Assembly (NCBI GenBank): GCA_934271735.1
Contig: CAKQSB010000004.1
Coordinates: 62,001 to 126,000, forward strand
Direction of reading: 5' to 3'
Source: an uncultured Clostridia bacterium
GTDB lineage: Bacteria > Bacillota > Clostridia > Christensenellales > Borkfalkiaceae
Length of the DNA: 64,000 nt
In this document: one piece after another, positions 19,141 through 27,591 of the stretch
How the letters are laid out: every line of letters starts with the position of its first letter
Numbering within the stretch: the first letter of the stretch is position 1
Notes under the pieces: generated by a model
The model's input: the letters and a program-made list of their open reading frames with translations, nothing else
What the model was told of the DNA's origin: nothing
Databases searched by the model: none
Made by a program: the position numbers and the translations under genes

Positions 19141-19182
19141 GTTCCTCTATTTCGACAATAAAAGACGAATTGTCCGAGGAAC
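19141..19182. repeat. Inverted repeat upstream of the pdaB-like gene
   Basis: GTTCCTC (19141-19147) and GAGGAAC (19176-19182) form an inverted pair, with inner CAAT and ATTG also facing each other. It lies 27 bases before the pdaB-like start and could be an operator or a leader hairpin. Confidence 0.4.
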
Positions 19183-19208
19183 GCGATGGTATAATAAAGG
19201 AGCGTTGA

Positions 19209-19988
19209 ATGAAAGAAAAGAGAAAGTATATTTTGTCTCTTATCGCGGGGCTTTCGGCGATAATAATCTGTTCGCTGTGTCTGTTTTGCAGCGGAAACTA
19301 CGTCGTTTACACTGCGGGAACGAAAAAGAAAAAAATCCCGATTTACGGAGTTAAAAGGGACGATAACTTAATTTCGATTTCTTTCGATTGCGCCTGGGGC
19401 GCGGATTACACCGACAAAATCCTCGACGCGCTCGATTTTTATGACGTAAAATGCACCTTTTTCGTGGTGCAGTTCTGGGCGGAGAAATACCCGGAACACC
19501 TCAAAAAAATCGCATCCCGCGGACACGAGATCGGAACACACTCCAAAACGCATCCCAATATGTCGAAGCTTACTACGGCGGAGATAGAGGAAGAGCTTAA
19601 AAGCTCGGTGAACGCAATCGAAAGCGTTACGGGCAAAAAAGTTACGCTTTTCCGTCCGCCGTTCGGAGACTACGACGACAAGGTGATTACGGTAGCGGAA
19701 AATTTAGGGCTTTACACCATTCAGTGGAACGTCGACTCTCTAGACTGGAAAAACCTTTCCGCAGAACAAATCGCCGCGAGAGTTCTGAAAAAGGCAAAAA
19801 GCGGTTCGATAATTTTAATGCACAACAACGGGCTTCACACCCTCGAATCGCTCCCGCTCATTTTCTCGGCAACGCAACAAAAAGGGTTCGTTTATCGACC
19901 TATAGGCGAACTTATTTATACCAATGACTTTGAAATCACTCCCGATGGAACACAAATAAAAAACTCGGAGAACAGCAATGAACATTGA
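19209..19988 (+). CDS. pdaB: Polysaccharide deacetylase, PdaB-like
   Basis: Probably deacetylates peptidoglycan amino sugars, a role linked to spore cortex in PdaB homologues. A signal anchor (residues 8-32) is followed by a NodB domain: SFDCAWGADYTD (catalytic base Asp; the SFDxxWG form is typical of PdaB), THSKTHPNM (metal His pair), LFRPPFGDYDD and ILMHNNGLHT. The protein has 259 residues. GGAG lies 8 bases before the start. Its end overlaps the next gene by 11 bases. Together with spoIVA it supports an endospore-forming host. Confidence 0.85.
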   Translation: MKEKRKYILSLIAGLSAIIICSLCLFCSGNYVVYTAGTKKKKIPIYGVKRDDNLISISFDCAWGADYTDKILDALDFYDVKCTFFVVQFWAEKYPEHLKKIASRGHEIGTHSKTHPNMSKLTTAEIEEELKSSVNAIESVTGKKVTLFRPPFGDYDDKVITVAENLGLYTIQWNVDSLDWKNLSAEQIAARVLKKAKSGSIILMHNNGLHTLESLPLIFSATQQKGFVYRPIGELIYTNDFEITPDGTQIKNSENSNEH

Positions 19989-20670
19989 AGAAAAACAGAA
20001 CAACAAAGTATTTATAAACGGCGTTATCGTGACGGAAGCAAAGTTTTCGCACGAAGTTTACGGCGAAGGGTTTTACGAAATGGAAGTAAACGTCAAAAGA
20101 CTTTCGGGGCAAGCCGATATCCTTCCCGTCACCGTTTCGGAACGTCTTATCGAAACGCATAAGCTTTCGGTCGGCTCTACGCTTTGCGCCGTCGGGCAAT
20201 TCCGGAGTTACAACAAACTCGTTGACGGAAAAAGCAAACTTATGCTTACCGTTTTCGTTCGCGAGATAGTGAGCGGCGAGGGCGCGAGAAACCCAAACAA
20301 CGTGGTGCTTTCGGGTTATATCTGCAAGCCGCCCGTTTACAGAACCACGCCTTTTTCGAGGGAAATAGCCGACGTTTTAATCGCCGTCAACAGAGCTTAC
20401 AACAAATCCGATTATATCCCCTGCATCGCCTGGGGAAGAAACGCCCGCTTTGTGAAAAACTTAACCGTCGGAGAGAAAATCGCCGTTTCGGGAAGAATTC
20501 AAAGCAGGGAATACGTCAAGAAATTTTCGGAGACGGAAAGCAAAACTCTCACCGCTTACGAAGTTTCGATCTGTCGCCTTGCGGCATATGAAAACGCCGA
20601 CACGTTCGATCTCGATCTCGAATTCAATTCCAACTTCATCCCCTCCGCCGTTTTAGCGGATTCGGTGTGA
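19978..20670 (+). CDS. Double OB-fold protein related to single-stranded DNA-binding proteins
   Basis: The 230-residue product has two successive OB-like domains. The second (residues 105-205: NVVLSGYICKPPVYRTTPFSREIADVLIAVNR...YIPCIAWGRNARFVKNLTVGEKIAVSGRIQSREY) closely follows the SSB core pattern; the first (residues 10-95) is a diverged version. The acidic C-terminal SSB tip is absent. It could bind single-stranded DNA or act at a primosome-type complex; the exact role is unknown. The start overlaps the end of the pdaB-like gene, so the two are translationally coupled. Confidence 0.7.
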   Translation: MNIEEKQNNKVFINGVIVTEAKFSHEVYGEGFYEMEVNVKRLSGQADILPVTVSERLIETHKLSVGSTLCAVGQFRSYNKLVDGKSKLMLTVFVREIVSGEGARNPNNVVLSGYICKPPVYRTTPFSREIADVLIAVNRAYNKSDYIPCIAWGRNARFVKNLTVGEKIAVSGRIQSREYVKKFSETESKTLTAYEVSICRLAAYENADTFDLDLEFNSNFIPSAVLADSV

Positions 20671-20696
20671 CGGCGAAACATTAAAAACGTAAAACC

Positions 20697-20724
20697 AAAG
20701 AGTCCGGAAGCGGACTCTTTATTT
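20697..20724 (+). terminator. Rho-independent terminator
   Basis: AAAGAGTCCG (20697-20706) and CGGACTCTTT (20711-20720) make a perfect 10-bp stem with a GAAG loop, followed by ATTTG. It ends the pdaB-like transcript. Confidence 0.8.
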
Positions 20725-20770
20725 GTTCACGGAAGAATTATCATACGCGCATACAATTTCGTATCTGCGC

Positions 20771-20800
20771 TTGATTTTTCCATAGAAATAGTGTTATAAT
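20771..20800 (+). promoter_or_regulatory. Promoter of the DUF4062 gene
   Basis: TTGATT (20771-20776) and a perfect TATAAT (20795-20800) are 18 bases apart, 77 bases before the start codon. Confidence 0.5.
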
Positions 20801-20876
20801 AAAATAAAGATCGGAAGTCGCAGGTAAATATCAAAAAAATACTTCGCAACTTAAATTTTTAAAGGGGAGAAAACAA

Positions 20877-21917
20877 ATGAGAAAAAAGTTATACACAGCA
20901 TTTTTGTCGTCAAACTATTCGGAACTTAAAGAAGAACGCACGATCGCAATCGGAAAACTGCTCGATGCAGATTTTTTTCCTGTAACGATGGAGCATTTTG
21001 TCGTTGCGTCGACCGACGGGTTCAAAGATATTTGCGAACTTATTGACGACAGCGACGTGTTTATCCTACTGCTCGGCACTCGCTACGGCAGTCGCGATAA
21101 GCGGGACAACAAAAGCTGGACTGAGAAAGAATTCGAATATGCCAGGAAAAACGATAAAAAAATGCTGATTATAAAACTTGAGTCGCTTAAAAAACTCACG
21201 GACGTTTACAGCGACGATATGACGGACGAGGAGGTATGCGCACTTTGCCCGATACAGAGTGCAGATGATACCCGCGCTCAGCTACGGTTCGCGCATTCTA
21301 TCAGCAATGAAATGGCAACATCTGCCGACAGTTTGGAAAAGCTTTCTAATGTAATCGGAAAATTTCTGAATACAGCCCGCAACCACGACGACAACGTTGC
21401 AGGCTGGATACGCGACGTTTCAAAGTCCGAGATTGAAGAAATACTGCCGCTCGATACATCCTATTATCACTGCCACCTTTGCAATACGCAACCCAACTAT
21501 CTCAGAGTAGGAGAAATAAAGATAACAAGGGGCGACGACGGCGGCTACAATTTACACTTCGACGGCTGGAATTACAAAGGCAAAGTAGTCGACGGTAAAA
21601 TTATACTCAATGAAACAAAATACACCAAATGGAGCGGCAACTATGTACTCGACCCGGATAAAAAGACGCTTCAAGGCATTTATTCGGCACTAAAAACCGA
21701 CGTGGACAGCAAAGGCGAGCGAGTGATAAAGTCCGGTACACGCGACGGAATACATCGTTTTGCAATCACCGGAGAGGACGGCGAATGCTTTATTCACGGC
21801 ACTTCGCAGGATGCAATGACCGAAGACCGCGACGGTAAAGAATGTAATATCAGCATTTTCAAAACGCGTGAAGCGCGTGACAAGTACGTTCTCAAATATT
21901 TCGAAGACGAAGATTAG
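20877..21917 (+). CDS. DUF4062-domain protein with unidentified C-terminal domain
   Basis: Residues 1-115 match DUF4062, a TIR-like domain often used as the N-terminal module of signalling and defence proteins. AFLSSNYSELKEERTIAIGKLL, FPVTMEHFV, DDSDVFILLLGTRYGS and SWTEKEFEYA appear in order. Residues 190-346 form a beta-rich domain (YYHCHLCNTQPNYLRVGEIKI, NLHFDGWNYKGKV, RFAITGEDGECFIHGTS) that I do not recognise. No NTPase motif is present, unlike the large STAND proteins that carry DUF4062. The AGGGGAGA ribosome binding site is strong. The gene is 18 bases ahead of an inositol-phosphatase family gene and probably cotranscribed. Confidence 0.75.
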   Translation: MRKKLYTAFLSSNYSELKEERTIAIGKLLDADFFPVTMEHFVVASTDGFKDICELIDDSDVFILLLGTRYGSRDKRDNKSWTEKEFEYARKNDKKMLIIKLESLKKLTDVYSDDMTDEEVCALCPIQSADDTRAQLRFAHSISNEMATSADSLEKLSNVIGKFLNTARNHDDNVAGWIRDVSKSEIEEILPLDTSYYHCHLCNTQPNYLRVGEIKITRGDDGGYNLHFDGWNYKGKVVDGKIILNETKYTKWSGNYVLDPDKKTLQGIYSALKTDVDSKGERVIKSGTRDGIHRFAITGEDGECFIHGTSQDAMTEDRDGKECNISIFKTREARDKYVLKYFEDED

Positions 21918-21935
21918 ATCCGCAAGGAGAACAAA

Positions 21936-22694
21936 ATGGATTATACAAAAATTATAGAAATCGTCAAAAGCGCGAAAAAGTTTGTGCTTCGAGACGATCT
22001 GAGCCACGAGGTCAGAATGAAAGGCGAAGCCGATTTCGTGACCGGCGTCGACTTATCGATAAGCAAATATATTAAGGAAAAATTACACGATATCGCGCCC
22101 GAAATCGGGTTTATGAGCGAGGAAGAGGATGTGGGAAAACTCGCGCCACATCGCTGGATTTTAGACCCCGTCGACGGTACGACAAATCTTGTTTTTGACT
22201 ACCGTATGAGCAGCATTTCGCTTGGACTTTGCGACGGCGGAAAATCCGTTTTCGGCGTGGTTTACAACCCCTACACCGACGAAATATTTACCGCAGTACG
22301 AGGAGAAGGCGCGTATTTAAACAGCAAACGCCTGTCCGTCATCGACCGCGACCCGCACGACAGTCTTGTCGAGTTTGGCGCGGGATCGACACGAAAACAT
22401 GAAGCGGATGAAACGTTCCGCATAGGTAAAGAAGTGTTTATACACTGTCTCGATATCCGTCGCATCTGCTCTTCCGCACTCGCAATTTGCTTTATCGCCG
22501 CAGGAAGAATAAACGGCTACTTCGAAAAGGAGATCAAGCCGTGGGACTACGCCGCCGCGTCACTCATTCTTGAGGAATCAGGCGGAAGCCTTTGCGACTG
22601 GACGGGTGCGTCGCTTCCGTTCGACCGTCCGAGCAGTATAATCGCCGGTAGTCCAAAAACTTATAAATATCTCAAATCGGTCATATCAAAATAA
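21936..22694 (+). CDS. suhB: Inositol monophosphatase family protein
   Basis: Likely a magnesium-dependent phosphatase of inositol phosphates, or of related substrates such as PAP or sugar phosphates. The family metal motifs are FMSEEED, ILDPVDGTTN and KPWDYAAASLILEESGG, in the expected spacing over 252 residues. It starts 18 bases after the DUF4062 gene with AAGGAG ahead of it. It is either a housekeeping gene placed there by chance or a partner that acts on a small-molecule product; nothing in the sequence decides this. Confidence 0.88.
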   Translation: MDYTKIIEIVKSAKKFVLRDDLSHEVRMKGEADFVTGVDLSISKYIKEKLHDIAPEIGFMSEEEDVGKLAPHRWILDPVDGTTNLVFDYRMSSISLGLCDGGKSVFGVVYNPYTDEIFTAVRGEGAYLNSKRLSVIDRDPHDSLVEFGAGSTRKHEADETFRIGKEVFIHCLDIRRICSSALAICFIAAGRINGYFEKEIKPWDYAAASLILEESGGSLCDWTGASLPFDRPSSIIAGSPKTYKYLKSVISK

Positions 22695-22718
22695 ATCGTT
22701 TAACTCTCATATAAAATC

Positions 22719-22757
22719 AGCCCGCGGGTCTTGCTTGCCAAGACCCGCGGGCTTAAA
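22719..22757. terminator. Bidirectional terminator between suhB and iscU
   Basis: AGCCCGCGGGTCTT (22719-22732) pairs perfectly with AAGACCCGCGGGCT (22740-22753) around a 7-base loop. Flanking A/T tracts allow use from both convergent genes. Confidence 0.8.
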
Positions 22758-22775
22758 TTAAATTCGGAAAAAATA

Positions 22776-23177
22776 TTAAACGTATTCCGTTTCTTTTCTT
22801 TCGGTTATGCCTTTCTGACGATTTCTGTAATCTTCGATCGCGGCTTTGATAGCTTCTTCCGCTAAAACCGAGCAATGCAGCTTCTGCGGCGGAAGCCCTT
22901 CGAGTTTTTCGACGACGGCTCTGTTTGTAAGCTTCAAAGCTTCGTCCACCGTCATACCGATAACCATCTGCGTTGCGGTGGAGCTTGTTGCTATCGCAGC
23001 CGCGCAGCCGAACGTTTTGAATTTCGCGTCCACGATGATATCGTTCTCGATTTTCAAAGTTATCTGCATTATATCTCCGCAAGCGGCGTTGCCGACCTTG
23101 CCGAGGCCGCTGTAATCCTCTATTTCGCCTACGTTCTGCGGATTCCGAAACGCTTCCATTACCTTTTCGTTATACAT
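22776..23177 (-). CDS. iscU: Iron-sulfur cluster scaffold protein, IscU/NifU type
   Basis: Assembles Fe-S clusters from sulfur delivered by IscS. The three conserved ligand cysteines appear in GNAACGDIM, FKTFGCAAAIATSS and KLHCSVLAEEAI, with the LPPQKLHCS chaperone-binding region. The start is the ATG at 23177, where AGGAGG is 7 bases upstream; an in-frame TTG at 23183 abuts that box and is too close to use. The product is 133 residues. It begins 2 bases after iscS ends. Confidence 0.93.
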   Translation of the reverse strand: MYNEKVMEAFRNPQNVGEIEDYSGLGKVGNAACGDIMQITLKIENDIIVDAKFKTFGCAAAIATSSTATQMVIGMTVDEALKLTNRAVVEKLEGLPPQKLHCSVLAEEAIKAAIEDYRNRQKGITERKETEYV

Positions 23178-23179
23178 AA

Positions 23180-24367
23180 TCAAACCTCCTTTACTTCGCC
23201 GTCTATTTTAAACAGCGGCGACATTTTTCTGAGCCTGTCCACAATTTCTTTGAGTTTGTCAACGGTATAATCCACTTCTTCTACGGTGTTTTCCTTGCCG
23301 AAAGTAAATCTTATCGAGCCGTGCGCGAGTTCCTCTGGAACGCCGAGCGCAAGCAGTACGTGCGAGGGTTCGAGCGAACCCGACGAGCAAGCCGATCCCG
23401 ACGAAACGGCAATTCCCGCCAGATCGAGCGAGAACAAAATCGATTCGCCCTCGATATATTCGAACGAGAAATCGGCGTTGTTCGGAAGTCTCTTCGTTCC
23501 GTCTTTCGGTCCGTTGAGCTTAACGTACGGAATTTCTTCCGTAACCCTTTTTATAAATCTGTCTCTTAACGAAGCAACGTATTTCACGTCCTCGTCCAAT
23601 GTTTCGTAAGTAAGCCTTAAAGCCTCGGCAAAGCCGACCACGCCCGGAACGTTGGTCGTTCCGCCGCGGCGCGTCCTTTCCTGATGTCCGCCGGAAATAA
23701 GTCTGCCGACGGTAACGCCCGTCTTTATATAAAGCGCGCCCATACCTTTCGGCCCGTTGAATTTATGCGCCGAAAAGCTCATCATATCAACGCCTAAATC
23801 CTTGACGTTAATTCTCATCGCGCCCATCGCCTGAACTGCGTCCGTATGGCACAAAATGCCGTGAGAATGAGCGATTTCGACGATTTCCTTTATCGGTTCG
23901 ATCGTTCCGACTTCGTTGTTCGCGTACATACACGAAATCAAAATCGTGTCGGGACGAATAGCTTTTTTAAGCTCTTCGAGATCAACGAAACCCTCTTTGT
24001 CCACGCCGATAAACGTGAACTCGAACCCGTCTTTTTCAAGTTCTTTAGCCGTCGTGAGCATCGCCGCGTGTTCTATCTTCGTGGTGATTACGTGCTTGCC
24101 TTTGTGCGCCAATGACCTGCACACGCCGCGAAGAACCCAGTTATCCGCTTCCGTTCCGCCGGAAGTGAAATAAATTTCGCTCGGTTTCGCGCCGATGAGC
24201 GTCGCGATTTCGTCTCGCGCTTCGTCAACGGCTTTCTGAGCCTCTCTGCCCATGCCGTGCTGGCTGTTCGCGTTGCCGTAATATTCGGTGAAATACGGCA
24301 ACATTTTTTTGAGTACGCGTTCGTCGAGTTTCGTCGTCGCCGCGTGGTCGAAATAAATTTCTTTCAT
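23180..24367 (-). CDS. iscS: Cysteine desulfurase, NifS/IscS type
   Basis: PLP enzyme that removes sulfur from cysteine for Fe-S cluster assembly. The PLP lysine is in SFSAHKFNGPKGMG, the active cysteine loop is SGSACSSGSLEPSHVLLA, and the N-terminal motif is YFDHAATTKLD. The length of 395 residues is normal. It overlaps iscR by 4 bases, forming a compact iscR-iscS-iscU operon. Confidence 0.95.
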   Translation of the reverse strand: MKEIYFDHAATTKLDERVLKKMLPYFTEYYGNANSQHGMGREAQKAVDEARDEIATLIGAKPSEIYFTSGGTEADNWVLRGVCRSLAHKGKHVITTKIEHAAMLTTAKELEKDGFEFTFIGVDKEGFVDLEELKKAIRPDTILISCMYANNEVGTIEPIKEIVEIAHSHGILCHTDAVQAMGAMRINVKDLGVDMMSFSAHKFNGPKGMGALYIKTGVTVGRLISGGHQERTRRGGTTNVPGVVGFAEALRLTYETLDEDVKYVASLRDRFIKRVTEEIPYVKLNGPKDGTKRLPNNADFSFEYIEGESILFSLDLAGIAVSSGSACSSGSLEPSHVLLALGVPEELAHGSIRFTFGKENTVEEVDYTVDKLKEIVDRLRKMSPLFKIDGEVKEV

Positions 24368-24756
24368 TTCAGGTCACCTTCTATAATGTTTCTGAGCGTT
24401 ACTCCGTCCAGAATTTCGTTTATTCCTTCGAAAAGCTTTTTCCACAGTGCGCTCGACGGGCAGCAACAACCCGTTTTCGAAACGCAGCCGATTATTTCCA
24501 TATTGTCCTCTTCGAGTGCCCTCACGACTTCTCCCATTTTGATTTCCTCGGGAGCTTTCGCGAGCGAATAACCACCGTTTGCCCCACGCGTAGCCTTAAG
24601 CGCGCCGACGGAGAGAAGAATTTTAAGCACCTTTTCGAGATACTTGCTCGAAACGCCCGTATATTTTTCCAGCTCTTTTGCCGAAAAATTGCGGTTCTGC
24701 GTTCCGATAATCGTTAAAATCTGCACTCCGTAATGAGTTTTAGAAGATAATTTCAT
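24364..24756 (-). CDS. iscR: Rrf2-family regulator of the Fe-S operon (IscR-like)
   Basis: Senses Fe-S status and represses its own operon in homologous systems. The winged helix-turn-helix is at residues 20-65 (NFSAKELEKYTGVSSKYLEKVLKILLSVGALKATRGANGGYSLAK). The cluster region reads IIGCVSKTGCCCPSSALW: Cys-x5-Cys followed by two further cysteines, similar to IscR ligands but with altered spacing. It has 130 residues, is first in the operon, and has a palindrome just upstream of its coding region. Confidence 0.9.
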   Translation of the reverse strand: MKLSSKTHYGVQILTIIGTQNRNFSAKELEKYTGVSSKYLEKVLKILLSVGALKATRGANGGYSLAKAPEEIKMGEVVRALEEDNMEIIGCVSKTGCCCPSSALWKKLFEGINEILDGVTLRNIIEGDLK

Positions 24757-24788
24757 TATCTTTTTATTATCCCCTTTTTTCGGATTTT

Positions 24789-24813
24789 AATTCCTACCGA
24801 TTTAGTAGGAATT
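24789..24813. promoter_or_regulatory. Palindromic operator of the isc operon
   Basis: AATTCCTAC (24789-24797) and GTAGGAATT (24805-24813) form a perfect 9-bp inverted repeat with a 7-base centre. It resembles known Rrf2-family operators in Clostridia and lies at the predicted transcription start. Confidence 0.8.
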
Positions 24814-24821
24814 ACGGTGAG

Positions 24822-24850
24822 ATTATAATACTCTCTTTTCCGTTTGTCAA
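24822..24850 (-). promoter_or_regulatory. Promoter of the isc operon
   Basis: Perfect TTGACA (24845-24850) and TATAAT (24822-24827) on the minus strand, 17 bases apart. The start near 24815 is immediately followed by the palindrome, so bound IscR would block RNA polymerase. Confidence 0.85.
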
Positions 24851-25189
24851 CTGTTTTAACAAAAAAAGTTCGCTAAATTTCCGCTTTTTCATAAAAAAAT
24901 AGTCAGATGTACGAGAACGCGTACGCCCGACTACTTTTTGAAAGGGTTTTGTCTTTTTAAGTAAATTTTATATCGGTTTCTTTTCTATCGTCCTTTATGG
25001 TTCTTTTATTCCGCTATCGGATATTCTTCAAAGATCTCCGAAAAATCGACGTCGCCGACAATTTTTCAAAAAGCTAAAAAGACTATCCTTTGGCTTTATA
25101 AACCACCGAATAGTCTGTTCCTGTTATTCATTTTTAAAACTGCCCGATAATCGACTTATAGGCGGGCTTTTGCTTTTTATTTCTGTATT
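24851..25189. other. Gene-free stretch with hairpins
   Basis: No credible gene. A hairpin near 24893-24940 has AAAAATAGTC and GACTACTTTTT arms. A second, at 25076-25120, pairs GACTAT with ATAGTC. The right end (from 25076) is the 3' flank of the XRE gene and recurs at 45.5 kb. Confidence 0.5.
25142..25170 (-). terminator. Hairpin terminator carrying the recurring 14-bp word
   Basis: GCCCG (25142-25146) and CGGGC (25163-25167) enclose ATAATCGACTTAT, the reverse complement of the recurring word. It lies 20 bases beyond the XRE stop codon and would end that transcript. Confidence 0.55.
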
Positions 25190-25510
25190 TTAACTGTTTT
25201 GTATTTTTAAAAGAGCCTTTGCAAGATCGCTTATCAGCTTTTTATCTTTATCGCTTAATTTTGAAAGCGTAATTGCCGTCTCCATTGTCAAAGGGTCGAT
25301 CGGTTCTTTTTGGGAATCAAAGAAAAATTCCGAAAGAGTGATTTCAAACGCGTCGCAAATGGCTTTGAGTGTGGAAATTCTCGGTTCTGCTCCCGTGTTG
25401 AACATATTCGCAACCGTGCTTTGCGTGAGCATAGCTTCGCTTGCAAGTTTGTTTACCGTCCAACCCCGCTCAATTCTCATTTTATCTATTTTCTCAACGA
25501 TACCGTCCAT
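25190..25510 (-). CDS. XRE-family helix-turn-helix regulator
   Basis: A 106-residue repressor-type protein. The helix-turn-helix is MRIERGWTVNKLASEAMLTQSTVANMF, followed by the usual STLKAICDAFEITLSEFF helix pair and a short C-terminal helix. The start is the ATG at 25510, preceded by AAAGG. A longer frame extends upstream to 25615, but its extra part would overlap the divergent promoter region. It is divergent from the BspA-like gene and may control it. Its last 25 codons are duplicated at 45.4 kb. Confidence 0.85.
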   Translation of the reverse strand: MDGIVEKIDKMRIERGWTVNKLASEAMLTQSTVANMFNTGAEPRISTLKAICDAFEITLSEFFFDSQKEPIDPLTMETAITLSKLSDKDKKLISDLAKALLKIQNS

Positions 25511-25579
25511 ATTCAAACCTTTACTTTGTGATACAAATATTATATAGCATTCCGGCGTTATTATAATAACGGTATCCTG

Positions 25580-25608
25580 TTGACAATTTAACGAATTTCT
25601 GTTATAAT
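25580..25608 (+). promoter_or_regulatory. Promoter of the first BspA-like gene
   Basis: Perfect TTGACA (25580-25585) and TATAAT (25603-25608) with 17-base spacing, between the divergent XRE and BspA-like genes. A facing -10 box for the XRE gene (TATAAT on the minus strand, 25539-25544) is also present. Confidence 0.8.
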
Positions 25609-25645
25609 AAAGCAAATTTGTAAAAGTGAGGTAAAAAACGAGAGA

Positions 25646-26893
25646 ATGAAAAATCTATTTAATGCAAAAAACAAGAAAAAGATAATTCTTTTGGGAATAA
25701 TTTTTATTGTTTTAATTTTATTATTGATAACAATATTTATTTTTTCAAACAAACAATATCTGTTTTCTGACAACCTGAACTTAAAATGTGAGCTAGTAAA
25801 AACAGATGATCCAAATGTGTATATTGCAGACAACTTTTATGTTGAATATAAGAGTAACGACACATATTCTTTTCTTGGACTTACAAAATCGGTTGAAGAA
25901 GTTTCTATTCCGAACACCATCAACAAAATTCCGGTCACAAGTGCGCGATTTGTTAGTTATTTAGATTTGGAAAATTACAATAAAGAACGAGCTAAACGAG
26001 GAGATCCGAGGAAAGTAAAAAAAATATTTATACCGGATAACGTTACTTTCATCAATGTCGATAAATGCGAGCATTTGCAAGAGGTATCTATTTCTGAAAA
26101 TAATGATAATTTTTATAACAATATGAATTACTGTTTAATAGTAAAGAAGTCAACATTGTTACGCGATAAAGGGGCTCTGTTGTGGGCTCGATCGTGGGAC
26201 GATATCCCGAAAGACAACACTATAAGTTCTATTGGAAATGGTGTATTTGAAGGGTGTGAAGCACAATCGATTGTAATACCGGAAAGCGTTAAATCTATCG
26301 GGGAGTGCGCATTTGCCGGTGGCTTTATGGAAAGTATAACGCTGCCAAACGATTTAGAAAAAATAGGAAGAGGGGCTTTTGTCAACAATTATTACCTGAA
26401 AAGTATAGCGATACCTAAGGGCGTTGAATACATTGGAGATTATGCTTTTAGTATGTGTAAAAGCTTGGAATCCGTAACAATTGAAGAAGGGGTAAAAGCA
26501 GTAGGTAAATCAGCATTTGAGTATTGTAAAAGCATAAAGGAGATGATTTTACCTCGTAGTGTGGAAAATATAAAAGCAGACGCTTTTTATTACTGCAGCG
26601 CATTAGAAAAACTGGAATTTTACGATACCGTAATATTTGGTAGCGGGCAAAGTTGCGAAGGAGATGCGCGCATCGCTGCACGGTGCGGAAATTTAAGAAA
26701 AATTGTTTATAGAGGTAAGAAAAAAGATTTTAGTTGGCCGTGTCGAAGTTTGTTCGTCGGAATCGACACGGTTGATTGGTATTTAGATATAAACGGCATC
26801 AAGCATTATGATTATAAGGGGTTATATAAAAATGTAATTGTCGAATGTGACGACGAAACGTTTTATCTTAATAAATATTACCCGGCCATTTAA
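25646..26893 (+). CDS. BspA-like leucine-rich-repeat protein with N-terminal membrane anchor
   Basis: A 415-residue protein. A single transmembrane helix (IILLGIIFIVLILLLITIFIFS, residues 12-33) leads to an extracytoplasmic region of BspA-type (LRR_5) repeats, about 23 residues each, with the pattern VxSIGxxAFxxCxxLxSITLPxxV. About five clear units lie between residues 190 and 330. Such proteins usually bind surfaces or host ligands. The gene is distinctly more AT-rich than the flanking housekeeping genes. It is divergent from the XRE regulator. Confidence 0.82.
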   Translation: MKNLFNAKNKKKIILLGIIFIVLILLLITIFIFSNKQYLFSDNLNLKCELVKTDDPNVYIADNFYVEYKSNDTYSFLGLTKSVEEVSIPNTINKIPVTSARFVSYLDLENYNKERAKRGDPRKVKKIFIPDNVTFINVDKCEHLQEVSISENNDNFYNNMNYCLIVKKSTLLRDKGALLWARSWDDIPKDNTISSIGNGVFEGCEAQSIVIPESVKSIGECAFAGGFMESITLPNDLEKIGRGAFVNNYYLKSIAIPKGVEYIGDYAFSMCKSLESVTIEEGVKAVGKSAFEYCKSIKEMILPRSVENIKADAFYYCSALEKLEFYDTVIFGSGQSCEGDARIAARCGNLRKIVYRGKKKDFSWPCRSLFVGIDTVDWYLDINGIKHYDYKGLYKNVIVECDDETFYLNKYYPAI

Positions 26894-26948
26894 AAATCAT
26901 AATCCGAACAAAATTTAATAAAAAATAATATATTTTGGAGGCGAAAAA

Positions 26949-27464
26949 ATGGAAGAACAGAAGAAAATCAAATGTGAACAAGAGAGTTTAAATCAATTAA
27001 AAAAGATTATCACGCAGGCTTTAGACGAGTTGTATCGCAAGGACGACTATCTAATTAAAAACGGAAGGAAAAGTGGCAACCATTTATCGGAAAGAAGCAT
27101 AATGTTTCGTTTAGGTATCTATATAGACAAAATTATAGGCGAAAAGTTCAATGTTGATACAGAATATAATCGTGACGGCGCGTTTTTAAAGAGATACTGC
27201 AATATTGATATAAATAAAGATAAAGAAGTTTGTTGTGTGCCCGACATAATTATTCATAAAAGAGGAAATAACGATAACAATATCTTGATTATAGAAATAA
27301 AACCGTGGTGGAATCCGAATAATGAAACAGATGTTAAAAAGCTGGAATATTTTACGGATAAGGAGCATCAATACAAATACAAGTTTGGTTTGTCTTTACA
27401 TATCGGAAAAAGTGAAGAAAAATGTAGTTTTCAATGGTTTGAAAACGGGAAAATAGTTGAATAA
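26949..27464 (+). CDS. Putative PD-(D/E)XK nuclease-fold protein
   Basis: A 171-residue protein. The core of the PD-(D/E)XK fold is visible: VPDIIIHKRGNNDNNILIIEIKPWW supplies the Asp and the Glu-x-Lys triad on adjacent strands. It is preceded by a helix with LSERSIMFRLGIYID, which may provide an early Glu. Such proteins include restriction and repair nucleases, but some are inactive binders. It is AT-rich like the BspA-like gene 55 bases upstream and probably arrived with it. GGAGG precedes the start. Confidence 0.6.
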   Translation: MEEQKKIKCEQESLNQLKKIITQALDELYRKDDYLIKNGRKSGNHLSERSIMFRLGIYIDKIIGEKFNVDTEYNRDGAFLKRYCNIDINKDKEVCCVPDIIIHKRGNNDNNILIIEIKPWWNPNNETDVKKLEYFTDKEHQYKYKFGLSLHIGKSEEKCSFQWFENGKIVE

Positions 27465-27514
27465 CGAAATGGGCGGAAAGAGAATGTTCTCTTTCCGCCC
27501 ATTTCGTTGTCATT
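27463..27514. terminator. Strong terminator after the nuclease-fold gene
   Basis: A 22-bp perfect stem: AACGAAATGGGCGGAAAG continuing to 27484, and its complement at 27487-27508, with only two bases between (in practice a 4-base loop). It overlaps the stop codon, which is unusually tight. Confidence 0.8.
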
Positions 27515-27591
27515 TTAATTTTATCTATTTGTAGGAAATAAAAAGATCGCTTATTGGGCGAACTATTTATTTTAGGGTTTTGGTTTGAATT

